64,000 nt of DNA from Amycolatopsis oliviviridis (GCF_014654365.1 NZ_BNAY01000005.1:186001-250000), one strand, 5' to 3'. Shown: positions 1-10,981, counted from the first letter of the stretch. The notes: a model not told the origin generated them from the sequence alone. Numbers and translations are program-made.

Positions 1-378
1 CCCGACGGTCTGGCCACCGGTGGTGAACGCGGCCGAGTACTCCTGCGCCGCACGCTGGTGCGCGGGCGTGCTGAGCTGTGCGCCCTCGGAGGCGCCCATG
101 AGCTGCTCGAACGCGTAGGACCGCTTCGAGCGGATCGCGCACCAGAGCTGACTCGCGCGGTTTTCGGCGACGCCGTTCACGAACGACTGGCTGAGCTGCT
201 CCGGCGTCGCGCGCGAAGTGGTGTCCGCCTTGGTCTTGAAGAACCCCGGCGTCACGAAGCCGGTGAACGCGACACTGCCCGCGATCAGGACCAGGACCAG
301 CGTCAGCGTGATCCACAACCAGGTCTTCGACTTCTTAGCGCGCGCTTCGTACCCGTAGTGCGGTTGCCCGTAGGTCAT
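1..378 (-). CDS. membrane-anchored hypothetical protein, C-terminus off the left edge
   Basis: The first 126 residues are visible. They show a short Tyr/Gly-rich cytoplasmic start (MTYGQPHYGY), a basic KKSK stretch, one membrane segment rich in Leu/Val (about residues 21-44), then an extracytoplasmic part. The layout resembles the Gln-rich protein at 18848-19651 (same KKSKT before the membrane segment), so both may belong to one actinobacterial family of small membrane-anchored proteins. A TACGGT box at 385-390 lies 6 nt before the ATG, which suggests a leaderless transcript divergent from purS. Function unknown. Confidence 0.75.
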   Translation of the reverse strand, partial: MTYGQPHYGYEARAKKSKTWLWITLTLVLVLIAGSVAFTGFVTPGFFKTKADTTSRATPEQLSQSFVNGVAENRASQLWCAIRSKRSYAFEQLMGASEGAQLSTPAHQRAAQEYSAAFTTGGQTVG

Positions 379-444
379 GCGGCAACCGTAGTGAAGTAGG
401 CTCGGGCGGTACCCACGACCTGCGTGAATAAGGAGCAGCCTGCC

Positions 445-687
445 GTGGCCCGAGTCGTCGTCGACGTCATGCCCAAGCCCGAAATCCTCGACCCGCAGGG
501 CCAAGCCGCGCTCGGCGCGGCCGGTCGTCTCGGCTTCACCGGGATCACCGGCATCCGTCAGGGCAAGCACTTCGAGATCGAGGTCGACGACTCCGTCGAC
601 GACGCGACGCTCGAAAAGATCGCCGAAGGGTTCCTCGCGAACCCCGTCATCGAGCAGTGGACCATCAAGCGGGTGGCTGGGGCATGA
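445..687 (+). CDS. purS: phosphoribosylformylglycinamidine synthase subunit PurS
   Basis: A protein of 80 residues, the usual PurS length, beginning MARVVVDVMPKPEILDPQG. PurS bridges PurL and PurQ in the FGAM synthase complex (fourth step of purine synthesis, cytosol). The GTG at 445 is chosen because AGGAG lies at 431-435, nine bases upstream, and the family starts at this residue. A longer start at 424 would put the ribosome-binding site inside the gene. The stop overlaps the purQ start (ATGA), so the two are translationally coupled. Confidence 0.95.
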   Translation: MARVVVDVMPKPEILDPQGQAALGAAGRLGFTGITGIRQGKHFEIEVDDSVDDATLEKIAEGFLANPVIEQWTIKRVAGA

Positions 688-1379
688 GCAACAACACTCG
701 CGCCCGGATCGGGGTCATCACCTTCCCCGGCACCCTCGACGACGGTGACGCGGCCCGCGCGGTCCGCTACGCCGACGCCGAAGCCGTCCCGCTGTGGCAC
801 GCCGACGAGGACCTCAAGGGCGTCGACGCCGTCGTCGTCCCCGGCGGCTTCTCCTACGGCGACTACCTGCGCGCCGGCGTCATCGCCCGGTTCGCGCCGG
901 TGATGACCTCGGTGATCGAGGCCGCCCACAAGGGCATGCCGGTGCTGGGCATCTGCAACGGCTTCCAGATCCTGTGCGAGGCCGGGCTGCTGCCGGGCGC
1001 GATGATCCGCAACGCGGGCCTGCACTTCATCTGCCGCGACCAGTGGCTGCGCGTCGAGAACAACGACACCGCGTGGACCACCCGGTACGACAAGGGCGCC
1101 GAGATCCTCATCCCGATGAAGAACATCGACGGGTGCTTCGTCGCCGAGCAGGCCACGCTCGACGAGCTGGAGGGCGAGGGCCGCGTGGTGTTCCGCTACG
1201 TCGGCGGCAACCCGAACGGCTCGCGCAACGACATCGCCGGGATCCGCAGCGAGAACGGCCGCGTCGTCGGGCTCATGCCGCACCCGGAGCACGCCATCGA
1301 CGCCCTCACCGGACCTTCCGATGACGGCCTCGGCATGTTCTACAGCGCCGTGGACGCGTTGTCTTTGATCGCGCGCTGA
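684..1379 (+). CDS. purQ: phosphoribosylformylglycinamidine synthase subunit PurQ (glutaminase)
   Basis: A class I glutamine amidotransferase of 231 residues that supplies ammonia to PurL. The nucleophile is Cys91 in GICNGFQ and the His/Glu pair lies in MPHPEHA near the C-terminus. The start overlaps purS by four bases (ATGA). In this genome type purL is separated from purSQ; here it lies 13 kb downstream, with a defence island and an exporter between. A large hairpin follows the stop codon directly. Confidence 0.96.
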   Translation: MSNNTRARIGVITFPGTLDDGDAARAVRYADAEAVPLWHADEDLKGVDAVVVPGGFSYGDYLRAGVIARFAPVMTSVIEAAHKGMPVLGICNGFQILCEAGLLPGAMIRNAGLHFICRDQWLRVENNDTAWTTRYDKGAEILIPMKNIDGCFVAEQATLDELEGEGRVVFRYVGGNPNGSRNDIAGIRSENGRVVGLMPHPEHAIDALTGPSDDGLGMFYSAVDALSLIAR

Positions 1380-1457
1380 CGTAAACGCGCCGAAGGGGCG
1401 CCGCTCCGTACACAACTCACGTTGACTGCGGAGGGCGCCCCTTCATCGCGTTTACGT
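1379..1457 (+). terminator. long two-part hairpin after purQ
   Basis: Outer arms 1379-1389 and 1447-1457 (11 bp, acgtaaacgcg) enclose inner arms 1392-1402 and 1434-1444 (11 bp, gaaggggcgcc). An inner ctccg/cggag pair extends the stem. The left arm overlaps the purQ stop codon. There is no clean U-run, so it may act as an I-shaped terminator or as an mRNA 3' end protector. Confidence 0.6.
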
Positions 1458-1752
1458 GGGCCTTCGGCCCGAAAGAGGGCGCGCGATGTGAAGTCTCCAT
1501 CGGGCGCTGGGCGCCCTCTGGGAGACGGCGTACAGCACCAGGATCGCCGCGAAGACCAGCCCGACCCAGCAGCCGACGCTCGCCAGTATCCCCGCCGCGC
1601 GTCCGCTCCCGGCCCGTCAGTCGACCTTGCGCCGGGTCTCCTGATCAGCTGTTAACTCGAAAGCCGCCCGTTGAGACCTACGAAGACTCGACGCCAGGCT
1701 CTGACCAGCACTTTATTGCCAAAGTGCGGCGTCTAAGCACCACCACTTCAGG
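1458..1752. other. gene-poor stretch between purQ and the restriction island
   Basis: No credible intact gene is seen. On the minus strand one frame (1452-1616) encodes a membrane-like stretch (GILASVGCWVGLVFAAILV) but has no start codon. In the same frame it is preceded by a stop at 1617-1619 and a charged stretch ending in RRKVD. This could be the relic of a small membrane protein gene. A hairpin at 1690-1733 closes the region on the island side. Confidence 0.3.
1690..1733 (-). terminator. hairpin downstream of hsdR
   Basis: The inner stem pairs gcacttt 1708-1714 with aaagtgc 1721-1727 (6-nt loop). The outer stem pairs gacgcc 1690-1695 with ggcgtc 1728-1733, leaving a 12-nt one-sided bulge. 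It lies about 20 bases after the hsdR stop codon, a suitable place for a terminator of the restriction operon. No U-run is present. Confidence 0.4.
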
Positions 1753-4700
1753 TTACTTGGTCAAATTGGTGTCGTCATCGACAAAGGTTTCAGCTTGCTG
1801 AAGAACTAGTTCAACCGCTGCCATCGCGGCGTCGGGCGGGTAGCCGTGCACGGCGAGGAGTCGCTTGATTTTGCTACGTAACCGGGCTTGCACCTGCTCC
1901 CGTTTGGACCAGTCAACCGCTCGATCCTTATGAACCGCCGCGACCAGACCCTTCGCGATCTCAGCGAGCTTGTTCGAACCCATCTGACGGACTGCCGACT
2001 CGTTGGCCGCTACCGCGTCGTAGAAGGCCAGCTCGTCACCCGACAACCCCAGCTCCGCAGCTCGGCCGCGGTCCGCTGAAACCTCGCGGGCCATCGAAAC
2101 CAGTTCGTTGATGATCTCAGCCGAGGTGAGCGCGCCATTGGTGTAGCGACGCATCGTCGCCAGCAACCGCTCGGTGAACGTACGTTGCCGGACCAGGTTG
2201 TGCGGATTCACCGACCTGATCTCCCGCTCGATGGCGCGCCGCAACGCCTCCAAGGCCAGCTCAGGATGCCTGCTCTGACGAATCCTGCGCACGAAATTCT
2301 CATCGAGGTGGGACAGATCCGGCCTCTCCAGCCCGGCTGCCTGGTAGATATCGATGACCTCGTCCGCGGCGACGACCCCGGCGGTCAGCTGCCTGATCAA
2401 GAAGTCGACATCTGCCGCGCTCGTTTCCCCACGCTCAAGGCGAGCCTCGGCATCCCACTTGACCAGCCTGATTCGCACTCGCTCGAAGAAGCGGATGTCA
2501 TCAATCAAAGGCTTCAGCGCCTGCGCCCTGGGCTGCAGGGCAAAGGCGCGCTGCAGGTCACGTACAGATTTGAGGAACCGTTGTTCGGCGTTGGGCTTTC
2601 CTTCGTCCAGATCTGGTTCCGGCCGTTTGAGATAGGCAGCGGCCGAGGTGACCGCGTCCTCGTACGAACGTGGCGAGCCAGTGGAAAGTGTTTCCCGCCA
2701 GGGGCTACCACCAATCTGCGCCGCGACCACCGAATGGAGTTCCATGACCATGTCCACCGCGCTCTCCGCCGGCCGTCCGACGGGTCTCCCCTGCTGGTCG
2801 TCCACGGTATATTCGGCGAGAGCAGCGGTGAGATCACTCGCCACGCCGATGTAGTCAACCACCAGCCCGTGCGGTTTGTCCCGGAATCGGCGGTTCACCC
2901 TCGCCAGGGCCTGCATGAGCGAAGCACCCCTCATCAGCTTGTCCAAATAAAGGGTGTGAAGCGGTGGCGCGTCGAAGCCGGTCAGCCACAAGGACTGCAC
3001 GATGACGAGTTCGAGCGGATCGCTCTCGTTCTTCATCCGGCGCTGAATCGCCTTGAGTCGGGCTGCCGTGCGGACATGTGCCCCGACGGGTAGATCCTCG
3101 CCAGGGACACCCGTGTAAACGGCCTTGATGACGCCGCGATCGTCATCGGGGTCGTCCCATGACTCCTCCCTCGGCAGAGGCAGATTTACGATCTCCTCGT
3201 AGAGGCGCGCGCAGATGTACCGCGATTGGCAAACGATCATGGCCTTACCCGCGACCCCAGTGGTCTTGCGCATCTCCGCGCGGCGAGCCACCCAGTGCGC
3301 GACGATGTCTTCGGCAAGCTCGCGCAAGCGCTCCGGCGCGCCCAGCACATGCTCGATCTTGGCGAAGGCACGATCGGCACGCCTGCGTTCCTCGTCACCG
3401 AGTTCAGCGGTGACGTCCTGCGCGCGGTCGTCCAGGTCATCCGTGTCGACGTCACCGGGGAGATTTACCGGGATATGCCGGTTCTCATAGAAAACCGGCA
3501 CCGTCGCGCCATCGTCCACGGCACGAGTGAGGTCGTAGACGTCGATATCCGGACCGAAGACTGCCCTTGTGTCAGCATCAGCTCGCGAGATAGGAGTTCC
3601 GGTGAATGCGATGAACGTGGCGTTCGGCAAGGCATCATGAAGATTGCGTGCCAGCCCATCCTCGAAGTCGTAATGGCTTCGGTGCGCCTCGTCTACGATG
3701 ACAATCACGTTTCTCCGGGGCGAGACGACTGGATGCCGAATACCGCGTTTGACGTCCTCCGCTGGAAGTCCGAACTTCTGCAGCGTCGAGAAGACGATTC
3801 CACCACTCGGCCGGTCGAGAGTCTCGCGGAGGTCATCACGAGTACTCGCTTGAACGGGCGCCTCGGGTAGCAATTCACTTGCCGAAAAGGTTCGATAAAG
3901 CTGATCATCCAGATCGAGCCGGTCGGTGAGCACGAGAACCGTCGGATTGCCCAGCGCGGGATGCTTGAGGACCTTCGAGGCGTAGAACTCCATCTCCTTG
4001 CTTTTACCGGATCCCTGCGTATGCCAGACTACCCCGGCTCGCCCGTCGGTCGCGACCGCTCGAATGGTCGCTTCAATCGCCTTGTTCACCGCGTGGAACT
4101 GGTGCGGCTTGGCAAGCAGCACGGTATCCACTGAGCCGCCACGCTCAGCCGAGTAGGAGAGGAAGTTGCCGATCAGATCAAGGAATCGTCCTGGCTCGAA
4201 AGCACCTGCGACGAGAACATCCAAGGCATCATCTGCTTGAAGGTTGGTCCGGTTTCCCTGCTCATCCAGGTTCCATGGAGCCATATGCTCCCATTTGGTG
4301 AACGGCGTTCCGATAAGAGCCGTAACACCATCCGAAGCCACCGCAATCTGAGGAATTGCAAATAACGTCGCACCAAACTCTCTCAGATAGGTTCTCAGTT
4401 GAAAATACGCGGTCTGACTACTGTCCTCGGATCCAGCAGCCTTAAGCTCAAAAACGGCGAGCGGAAGCCCGTTGACGTAACACACCGCATCAAGGCGCCG
4501 GTTGTTCCGCCCATCTGAGATAGTGACCTGATTGGCCACCAGGAACTCGTTGGCAAGTGGATCGGCGAAGTTGAGAACCCATACCGTCGGCGTGCGCTCT
4601 CGACCGTCTTGGCCGGTGTAGGTCACCTTGACGCCACGGGTAAGAAGCTTGTGGACGAGAGCATTCTCATGGAACGCGTCCTGCGAGGTACGCCGCCTGA

Positions 4701-4914
4701 TCTGGACGACGGCTTCATCAACGACCTCATCGGGCAGCCCAGGGTTGATGCCGTGAATGGCGCTCCGCAGGCGGGGTTCGATGATCAGATCGTCCCAACC
4801 GGAGCGTTCGCCGGTCCGCGGCGCAAGGTCACGTCCCTTGACCGGGTCCCAGCCCCATTCTGCGAGCTGGTCGAGCAGGTGGTGCTCCCAGTCAGCCTCC
4901 GTCATCCCCGCCAT
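1753..4914 (-). CDS. hsdR: type I restriction endonuclease subunit R
   Basis: A protein of 1053 residues, typical for HsdR. The N-terminal nuclease shows D142 (LDAVCYV) and E156-L-K158 (FELKAAG). The SF2 motor carries a Walker A TQGSGKS (299-305), DEAH (408-411) and TGTPI (about 436). A helical C-terminal part should dock on the methylase. It is the translocating and cleaving subunit of the HsdRMS complex. It is last in the operon, 11 bases after hsdS. No frameshift or missing key residue is seen, so the system looks active. Confidence 0.95.
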   Translation of the reverse strand: MAGMTEADWEHHLLDQLAEWGWDPVKGRDLAPRTGERSGWDDLIIEPRLRSAIHGINPGLPDEVVDEAVVQIRRRTSQDAFHENALVHKLLTRGVKVTYTGQDGRERTPTVWVLNFADPLANEFLVANQVTISDGRNNRRLDAVCYVNGLPLAVFELKAAGSEDSSQTAYFQLRTYLREFGATLFAIPQIAVASDGVTALIGTPFTKWEHMAPWNLDEQGNRTNLQADDALDVLVAGAFEPGRFLDLIGNFLSYSAERGGSVDTVLLAKPHQFHAVNKAIEATIRAVATDGRAGVVWHTQGSGKSKEMEFYASKVLKHPALGNPTVLVLTDRLDLDDQLYRTFSASELLPEAPVQASTRDDLRETLDRPSGGIVFSTLQKFGLPAEDVKRGIRHPVVSPRRNVIVIVDEAHRSHYDFEDGLARNLHDALPNATFIAFTGTPISRADADTRAVFGPDIDVYDLTRAVDDGATVPVFYENRHIPVNLPGDVDTDDLDDRAQDVTAELGDEERRRADRAFAKIEHVLGAPERLRELAEDIVAHWVARRAEMRKTTGVAGKAMIVCQSRYICARLYEEIVNLPLPREESWDDPDDDRGVIKAVYTGVPGEDLPVGAHVRTAARLKAIQRRMKNESDPLELVIVQSLWLTGFDAPPLHTLYLDKLMRGASLMQALARVNRRFRDKPHGLVVDYIGVASDLTAALAEYTVDDQQGRPVGRPAESAVDMVMELHSVVAAQIGGSPWRETLSTGSPRSYEDAVTSAAAYLKRPEPDLDEGKPNAEQRFLKSVRDLQRAFALQPRAQALKPLIDDIRFFERVRIRLVKWDAEARLERGETSAADVDFLIRQLTAGVVAADEVIDIYQAAGLERPDLSHLDENFVRRIRQSRHPELALEALRRAIEREIRSVNPHNLVRQRTFTERLLATMRRYTNGALTSAEIINELVSMAREVSADRGRAAELGLSGDELAFYDAVAANESAVRQMGSNKLAEIAKGLVAAVHKDRAVDWSKREQVQARLRSKIKRLLAVHGYPPDAAMAAVELVLQQAETFVDDDTNLTK

Positions 4915-4925
4915 GCGCTCCCCCT

Positions 4926-6099
4926 CTAAGTGGCGTCCTCTACTTTTCGCTCGGCGTCCTTGATCCGCAACTCACCCGACATGAGCTTGGGCAAGAGCGT
5001 GTCCCTGAGCTCCACCAACTTGCGACTTTCTCGCTGCCGCGCGGCAGCGAGTTCACTGAGCAAGCTCAGCTTTGCGACCAACTCACCTTGGACTGGCTCC
5101 GCCAGGAGCGGGATTTCGAGTTTCTCAAGGCGGTCCGTAACTAGCCGTCCGGTGCCATGCCCCGCCTCGTCTACGAGCGTGAGTATATGCTCCGCTTTGC
5201 TGCGAATCGAGTAGAACAAGTAGTACGGGTCGATTCCATCGCGAGCAACCAGAGCTTTACAGTCCTGACCGAAGGCAACTTCCCGCTGAGACATCCCGAC
5301 CCGGAATTCAGTCTTCAAGCTCATGCCACGAACAACAAAGAGTACAGCATTTCGCTGTACCAGTTTCGTGCCGTTATCCACGCCTTCGCGCGTGACATTA
5401 CGGTCACTGTGATCCACCCAGGAAGATTTTAGGCTTGCGGCAGAAATCCACGGTATATCTCCGCCCCAGTAACCTGATTCACTTGTTTTGGGTGTGCCAC
5501 CAGAATGCCAATGCGCCGCGTCGCGGAGCAAAACCGTGCGCGAGACGCGTAAAGATTGCGCCGATAAGTAGTTTGCGTCAGCCAGGCACAAGGAAATCTT
5601 CGATATGTGATCATTGGCCGCTACCTTATCGTCCAAAGCTTTTAAGGCGGATGATATTCGCCTTTGCTCGACTAACGACAGGTTGGGCACTTCCAACTCG
5701 CGCGCGGCGCCGATATTGAAGTGTTGCTGCACTGCGCCAACCAGTCGCGATGATATGAATCCTCGAGCCACGCCGTTTATGAAGTAGGAGAGGAAATGCG
5801 GATCAAGATCTGCATTCGGACGAATGATTACCAAATCCGAACAATTCAACTTGCCAATACCCGCCGGAACTACAGCGGCATCGCCCGGCTTTCCAGTTCG
5901 GACAACTACGACGTCGCCTGGCATCAAAGCGGACTTCTTCAATCGATCATGAAAGTCCGCGTCAATGTACTTCACGCCACTCAGATCGATCCGGTGAGGC
6001 TTTACGTTCTGCGATCTCAAAAAGGGAATTCCACTAGGCCGATACTCGGCCGCCATCGAGCCGACGTGACCTACCGTCAACGATGCCAGCGTTTCAAGC

Positions 6100-6107
<8 letters not shown>
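4926..6107 (-). CDS. hsdS: type I restriction specificity subunit S
   Basis: A protein of 393 residues with two target-recognition domains. The first half ends in a helical repeat around QRRISSALKALDDKV and the second in ARQRESRKLVELRDTLLPK, the spacer helices that set the distance between the two half-sites. It directs both methylation and cleavage. The first eight bases overlap the end of hsdM. Base composition here is clearly more AT-rich than in flanking genes, as is common for exchanged specificity genes. The recognition sequence cannot be read from the protein. Confidence 0.93.
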
Positions 6108-7767
<1,660 letters not shown>

Positions 7768-7774
7768 CGCGCGC

Positions 7775-9814
7775 CTACTCACTGGGTATAGGCGCGACCC
7801 GCAGCGCTCCGTCCGCGACCCCAGCGGAAACCACCCTGTCCAGCGTTTCGAGCGCGTCGAGCTTCGCGCGCAACTTCGCCTGACGTTCATCCAGCTCGGC
7901 CAGGTAGTTCTCCAGCTCGAGCATCTCGACCGGTGTGAGCACCGGCACGACCATCGCGGACAACGAGACCCGTCGCACCGTCGACCCTGTTTCGCGGCTG
8001 GCATTGCGCGGTGCGGACAGCAACCTGGACAGCAAACGAGGTGGGACTCGCTTCTCGAGCGGACCTGCCACGTCCGGCATCGGCCTGACGATCTGGGCAG
8101 GAGAAAGCACTACGCCTCCGCCGTGACGGTCCACATAGGTTCGCACGCCGTTCTCGGCGAGGACCACAATATCTCCCGCCTCCGTCCGCTTGTAGTCATT
8201 GTCGGCCACCACCAGGAGGTCGACGCCACGAGACCCGTACGGCCGGTCACCGCGCAGCTCGTCAGGGCCGATGATCGGCGCCAGCCCGATCTCGTCCCGG
8301 CGTTCAGCGATCTGTTCGGCAGGCAAACGATGGCCGGCCAGGATTTCGGCCACCTCACGTAGCCGCCGTTGGTCGCGATCCGACGGAGCGGCCACGCCAT
8401 CGAGCGGGAACCGCGCCTCGACTACACCAAGCGCCCTGACCCAGGACTCGTCCCCTAGCAGTTCGTAGACGGATTGCTGTGCCTCCACGGCCCGGACGCT
8501 GTGTTCTCTCACCTCGGCGACCGGGGCAAGTTTGTGTGCGGGCAGCCAGCTCTGCGCCAACTTCAACTCGTCCGCGGAGACGAGTCGACATTCATCGCGC
8601 GCCACCCTGGCCGGTTCGCGAACGGCCAGGGCTGCACGTTCAGACCAAGTATCACCATGTCGTCGCGCGAGTTTGTCCGCATCGCAGAGCACCACACCGG
8701 TTGCAGTGCCCGGCACACCCAGCACCAAGAGCGCAAGCTCGGTGCCGGTACGGAATCGCTGGACCCGGCGAGGCAGCTGTATCACCGCGGTGAGCGCCGC
8801 GTTCTGGACAAGCCATCGGCGGTCCTCTATCGCGTCCTGCTGACTGAGCACCCATGTAGGTACCACCACATAGGCCTGCCCACCGTCGACGAGATTGCCG
8901 AGCGCAAGCCGCACCCAATCGAGCGGCCCGGCGCCCTGTTGCTTCTTGGAGCGCGTCGTGTACTCGCCTGAAACGAAAGGCGGGTCGAGCACGATCACCT
9001 CAGCTGGACTGCCTGGCCACTCATCAAAGCTGTCTTCCGCGAAGACAGTAAGGGCGACTCCGTGACAGAGGGCTCGATGCCGAAGCATCCGGCAGCTGGC
9101 TTCGCGGATGTCGGCGGCGGCGATATTGCCTGTAGCACCGGGACTCACCACGCCAAGCAGTAAGCCGCCAGTGCCGGCTGCCGGATCGCAAACGGAACGG
9201 GCACCCGGTTTACCCACGAGGTGGGCAACCAGATCGATCACCGCCTGCGGAGTCTGGAAGGTCCGAAGCGTCGCCCCCAGCTGATCGGCGGAGCTGATGA
9301 ACAGTTCGACGGTCTTGGCCGGCCCGATCGTGCGGCACAGCAGGTCGACCGCTGGAATCAGCCGCACCGCCGGTTCGGGCAGGTCCGCCAGAAGCGGCGT
9401 GAAAGCACCGGCAAGGTCCGGGCGCGTGGTTTCGACCCGTGCCGCTTGAAGCGATATCTCCTGCGCGGACGTTGCTAGAGAGCGTTTCAAGGTCCACAGC
9501 GCCGCCAATGCGACAGCCAACCGGATGATGGTGTCGCCGTCCAGCGCACCCCGGAGCACTCCGAGCACGCGCAGTTCGAGTCTGGTTCGGAAGACATCAC
9601 CGTATGTCTGATGCTCACTTTCACCACGGTCGAGCAAGGGACGGTTGTCCAACCACTCGGCGACCTCCAACGCGTGAAACTCCGGCTGCGTCGACGAGCC
9701 ACCAACGGCCTGTGGAAAATTCTCGTGACGACGGCGCCAGTTACTCACCGTCGGACGTTTGACCTGGGCAAGGTCCGCGATATCGGCCAGTGTGACCAGC
9801 TGCGCGGGCTTCAT
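7775..9814 (-). CDS. HTH-domain N6-adenine DNA methyltransferase-like protein
   Basis: A protein of 679 residues and a second methyltransferase-like gene in the island. Residues 6-29 look like a helix-turn-helix (LADIADLAQVKRPTVSNW). A SAM-binding motif DPAAGTGG lies at 210-217 and a motif IV DPPF at 277-280, in place of the NPPF of HsdM. The C-terminal 350 residues end in a coiled helix (ELENYLAELDERQAKLRAKL) like the spacer helices of specificity subunits, so methylation and target choice may be fused here. The start overlaps the Abi-like gene by four bases and hsdM follows after about 8 bases. It could modify DNA, regulate the operon, or both. Confidence 0.82.
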   Translation of the reverse strand: MKPAQLVTLADIADLAQVKRPTVSNWRRRHENFPQAVGGSSTQPEFHALEVAEWLDNRPLLDRGESEHQTYGDVFRTRLELRVLGVLRGALDGDTIIRLAVALAALWTLKRSLATSAQEISLQAARVETTRPDLAGAFTPLLADLPEPAVRLIPAVDLLCRTIGPAKTVELFISSADQLGATLRTFQTPQAVIDLVAHLVGKPGARSVCDPAAGTGGLLLGVVSPGATGNIAAADIREASCRMLRHRALCHGVALTVFAEDSFDEWPGSPAEVIVLDPPFVSGEYTTRSKKQQGAGPLDWVRLALGNLVDGGQAYVVVPTWVLSQQDAIEDRRWLVQNAALTAVIQLPRRVQRFRTGTELALLVLGVPGTATGVVLCDADKLARRHGDTWSERAALAVREPARVARDECRLVSADELKLAQSWLPAHKLAPVAEVREHSVRAVEAQQSVYELLGDESWVRALGVVEARFPLDGVAAPSDRDQRRLREVAEILAGHRLPAEQIAERRDEIGLAPIIGPDELRGDRPYGSRGVDLLVVADNDYKRTEAGDIVVLAENGVRTYVDRHGGGVVLSPAQIVRPMPDVAGPLEKRVPPRLLSRLLSAPRNASRETGSTVRRVSLSAMVVPVLTPVEMLELENYLAELDERQAKLRAKLDALETLDRVVSAGVADGALRVAPIPSE

Positions 9815-10461
9815 CGCCCACGCCGTTTCGTCACAGGTGGACGCCGCGCCAGCACGTCCCCGACCCCGGGATGGGCTCGTACGTAGGCCGCCATCTCGCC
9901 GGAGACGAAACCGATCACGTCACAGATCTGCTCGAACTCCGCGGGAAGGTCGAACTTGTGTATCGGTTCTTGGTGCGAAATCTTGTTGCGCAGCTTGCGC
10001 AATGAGTCAAGGGCGCCGTGCAGAGGAGCCGGCTTGCCGTGATAACCGGGAAACGCCCGATGCAGGCAGGGACGCCAGAGGACCATCTCATAATCGTTCC
10101 GTTTGGCGAGGAGGCCGACCCAGAATCCCAAGGTGAGGTTCGAAACGACGCCGTCCGGCGTGGCACAGCCGTACTCCCGCATACGTGTCCGCTTAACCTT
10201 GGCTATCTCTTCGCGGTCTTGATCCCGCAACTTCTTGCCGAGGACGTCCCACCACCTCGCATCCCCGAAATGCTGGGTGAGCTCGTCGTGGACCGCGTTC
10301 CGGACGACGATCTCGAGATAGTGCAGCGGGTAGGAGAAGGCTGCCGCCACCTCTAGGTTCCACTCGTAGAGTGCGAGGGCGAGCACTGGGTCGCCTCCGC
10401 AGACCGCAAGGTACTTCTCGCACCGCGGCCCGGAGACTCGGCGCAACCACTCGCCCTCCAT
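9811..10461 (-). CDS. Abi-like HEPN-family protein, probable toxin ribonuclease
   Basis: A protein of 216 residues resembling the Abi_2/AbiD-AbiF group. It shows an early LEIVVRN motif (residues 49-55) and the HEPN signature RNKISH, with R158 and H163 in R-x4-H spacing, the catalytic pair of HEPN RNases. It is probably an abortive-infection effector that cuts RNA when triggered. The ATG at 10461 is preferred because a GGGGGA ribosome-binding site precedes it; the upstream extension is Pro/Cys-rich and lies in a structured leader. It is first in the operon, overlapping the HTH-methylase start by ATGA. An Abi_2-type gene (rloF) inside type I loci is known from Campylobacter. Confidence 0.78.
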   Translation of the reverse strand: MEGEWLRRVSGPRCEKYLAVCGGDPVLALALYEWNLEVAAAFSYPLHYLEIVVRNAVHDELTQHFGDARWWDVLGKKLRDQDREEIAKVKRTRMREYGCATPDGVVSNLTLGFWVGLLAKRNDYEMVLWRPCLHRAFPGYHGKPAPLHGALDSLRKLRNKISHQEPIHKFDLPAEFEQICDVIGFVSGEMAAYVRAHPGVGDVLARRPPVTKRRGR

Positions 10462-10469
10462 GAACTTTC

Positions 10470-10615
10470 CCCCTGCTGTTTCGTCGTGTACAGTTGCACC
10501 TGTAGGTTCCGGTGTTGCCTTCTGCTCAGCATGCGACCCGGGGCATAGCTTGCGAGAAGGGCACCCGGTTCTGTCGGGTGCCCTTCTCCTTTTCCCGACC
10601 TGATACAAACTACAC
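10470..10615 (-). ncRNA. structured leader upstream of the Abi-like gene; candidate RNA antitoxin or attenuator
   Basis: On the minus strand the region before the Abi-like ATG folds into a 14-bp perfect stem (10554-10567 with 10575-10588, 7-nt loop), followed by smaller GC-rich pairings and a CACC/GGTG hairpin nearer the gene. AbiF-type HEPN toxins are reported to be held in check by a structured RNA encoded beside them, so this position fits an RNA antitoxin. Read on the plus strand, the stem is followed by CCTTTTCC and could instead be a terminator, but no plus-strand gene lies upstream. Ends are approximate. Confidence 0.35.
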
Positions 10616-10639
10616 CATACTTCTTGCTGCCGCGCAAGA

Positions 10640-10659
10640 CTGATAAGGGGGGTTATCAG
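10640..10659. promoter_or_regulatory. palindrome upstream of the defence operon
   Basis: Arms ctgataa and ttatcag flank six G residues. The palindrome lies about 180 bases before the Abi-like gene and could be an operator, for example for the HTH-methylase encoded in the operon. No promoter elements could be placed securely beside it. Confidence 0.3.
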
Positions 10660-10757
10660 CCTTCTTTAAGTTGATGATTGGTGAGGGGATTGTGTGCGCG
10701 CTGCTGGCGTAGCCGTGTAAGGCGACTTTGCAAGTCACCCGAGGTGCTATAGCCCGA

Positions 10758-10931
10758 CTAGTTCGCGCCCCCCGCACGGCGGATGATCTTCGCGAGAATT
10801 CCGGATAGCACCATCCAGAAGATCGCGGCGATGCTGTAGTTGTCCAGTACGCGGAGTTTGGCGTCTTCGGGCATGAAGAGGTCCTTGAAGGCCGGCAGGA
10901 GCCCGTCGGCCCAGCCGCGGACGAACGACAT
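10758..10931 (-). CDS. small membrane protein of 57 residues
   Basis: The frame starts MSFVRGWADGLLPAFKDL, continues with an acidic linker (MPEDAKLRVLDN) and ends in one membrane helix (YSIAAIFWMVLSGILAKI) followed by a basic tail. The amphipathic-linker-helix order looks like a genuine small membrane protein and not a random frame. It lies alone between the ABC exporter and the defence island and marks the core side of the boundary. Function unknown. Confidence 0.5.
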   Translation of the reverse strand: MSFVRGWADGLLPAFKDLFMPEDAKLRVLDNYSIAAIFWMVLSGILAKIIRRAGGAN

Positions 10932-10981
10932 GATGCCCGTTGTCGGGAATCGCTTCGCCGATCACGAAGACGGCGTTTCCG

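Noticed and set aside
10461..10608. N-terminal extension of the Abi-like protein to 10608
   Set aside because: The extension is Pro/Cys/His-rich and coincides with a stable RNA hairpin, while ATG 10461 has a good ribosome-binding site.
10480..10760. tRNA gene or attachment site at the right end of the defence island
   Set aside because: No cloverleaf, no GGTTCGA-type T-arm and no repeat shared with the left end could be found.
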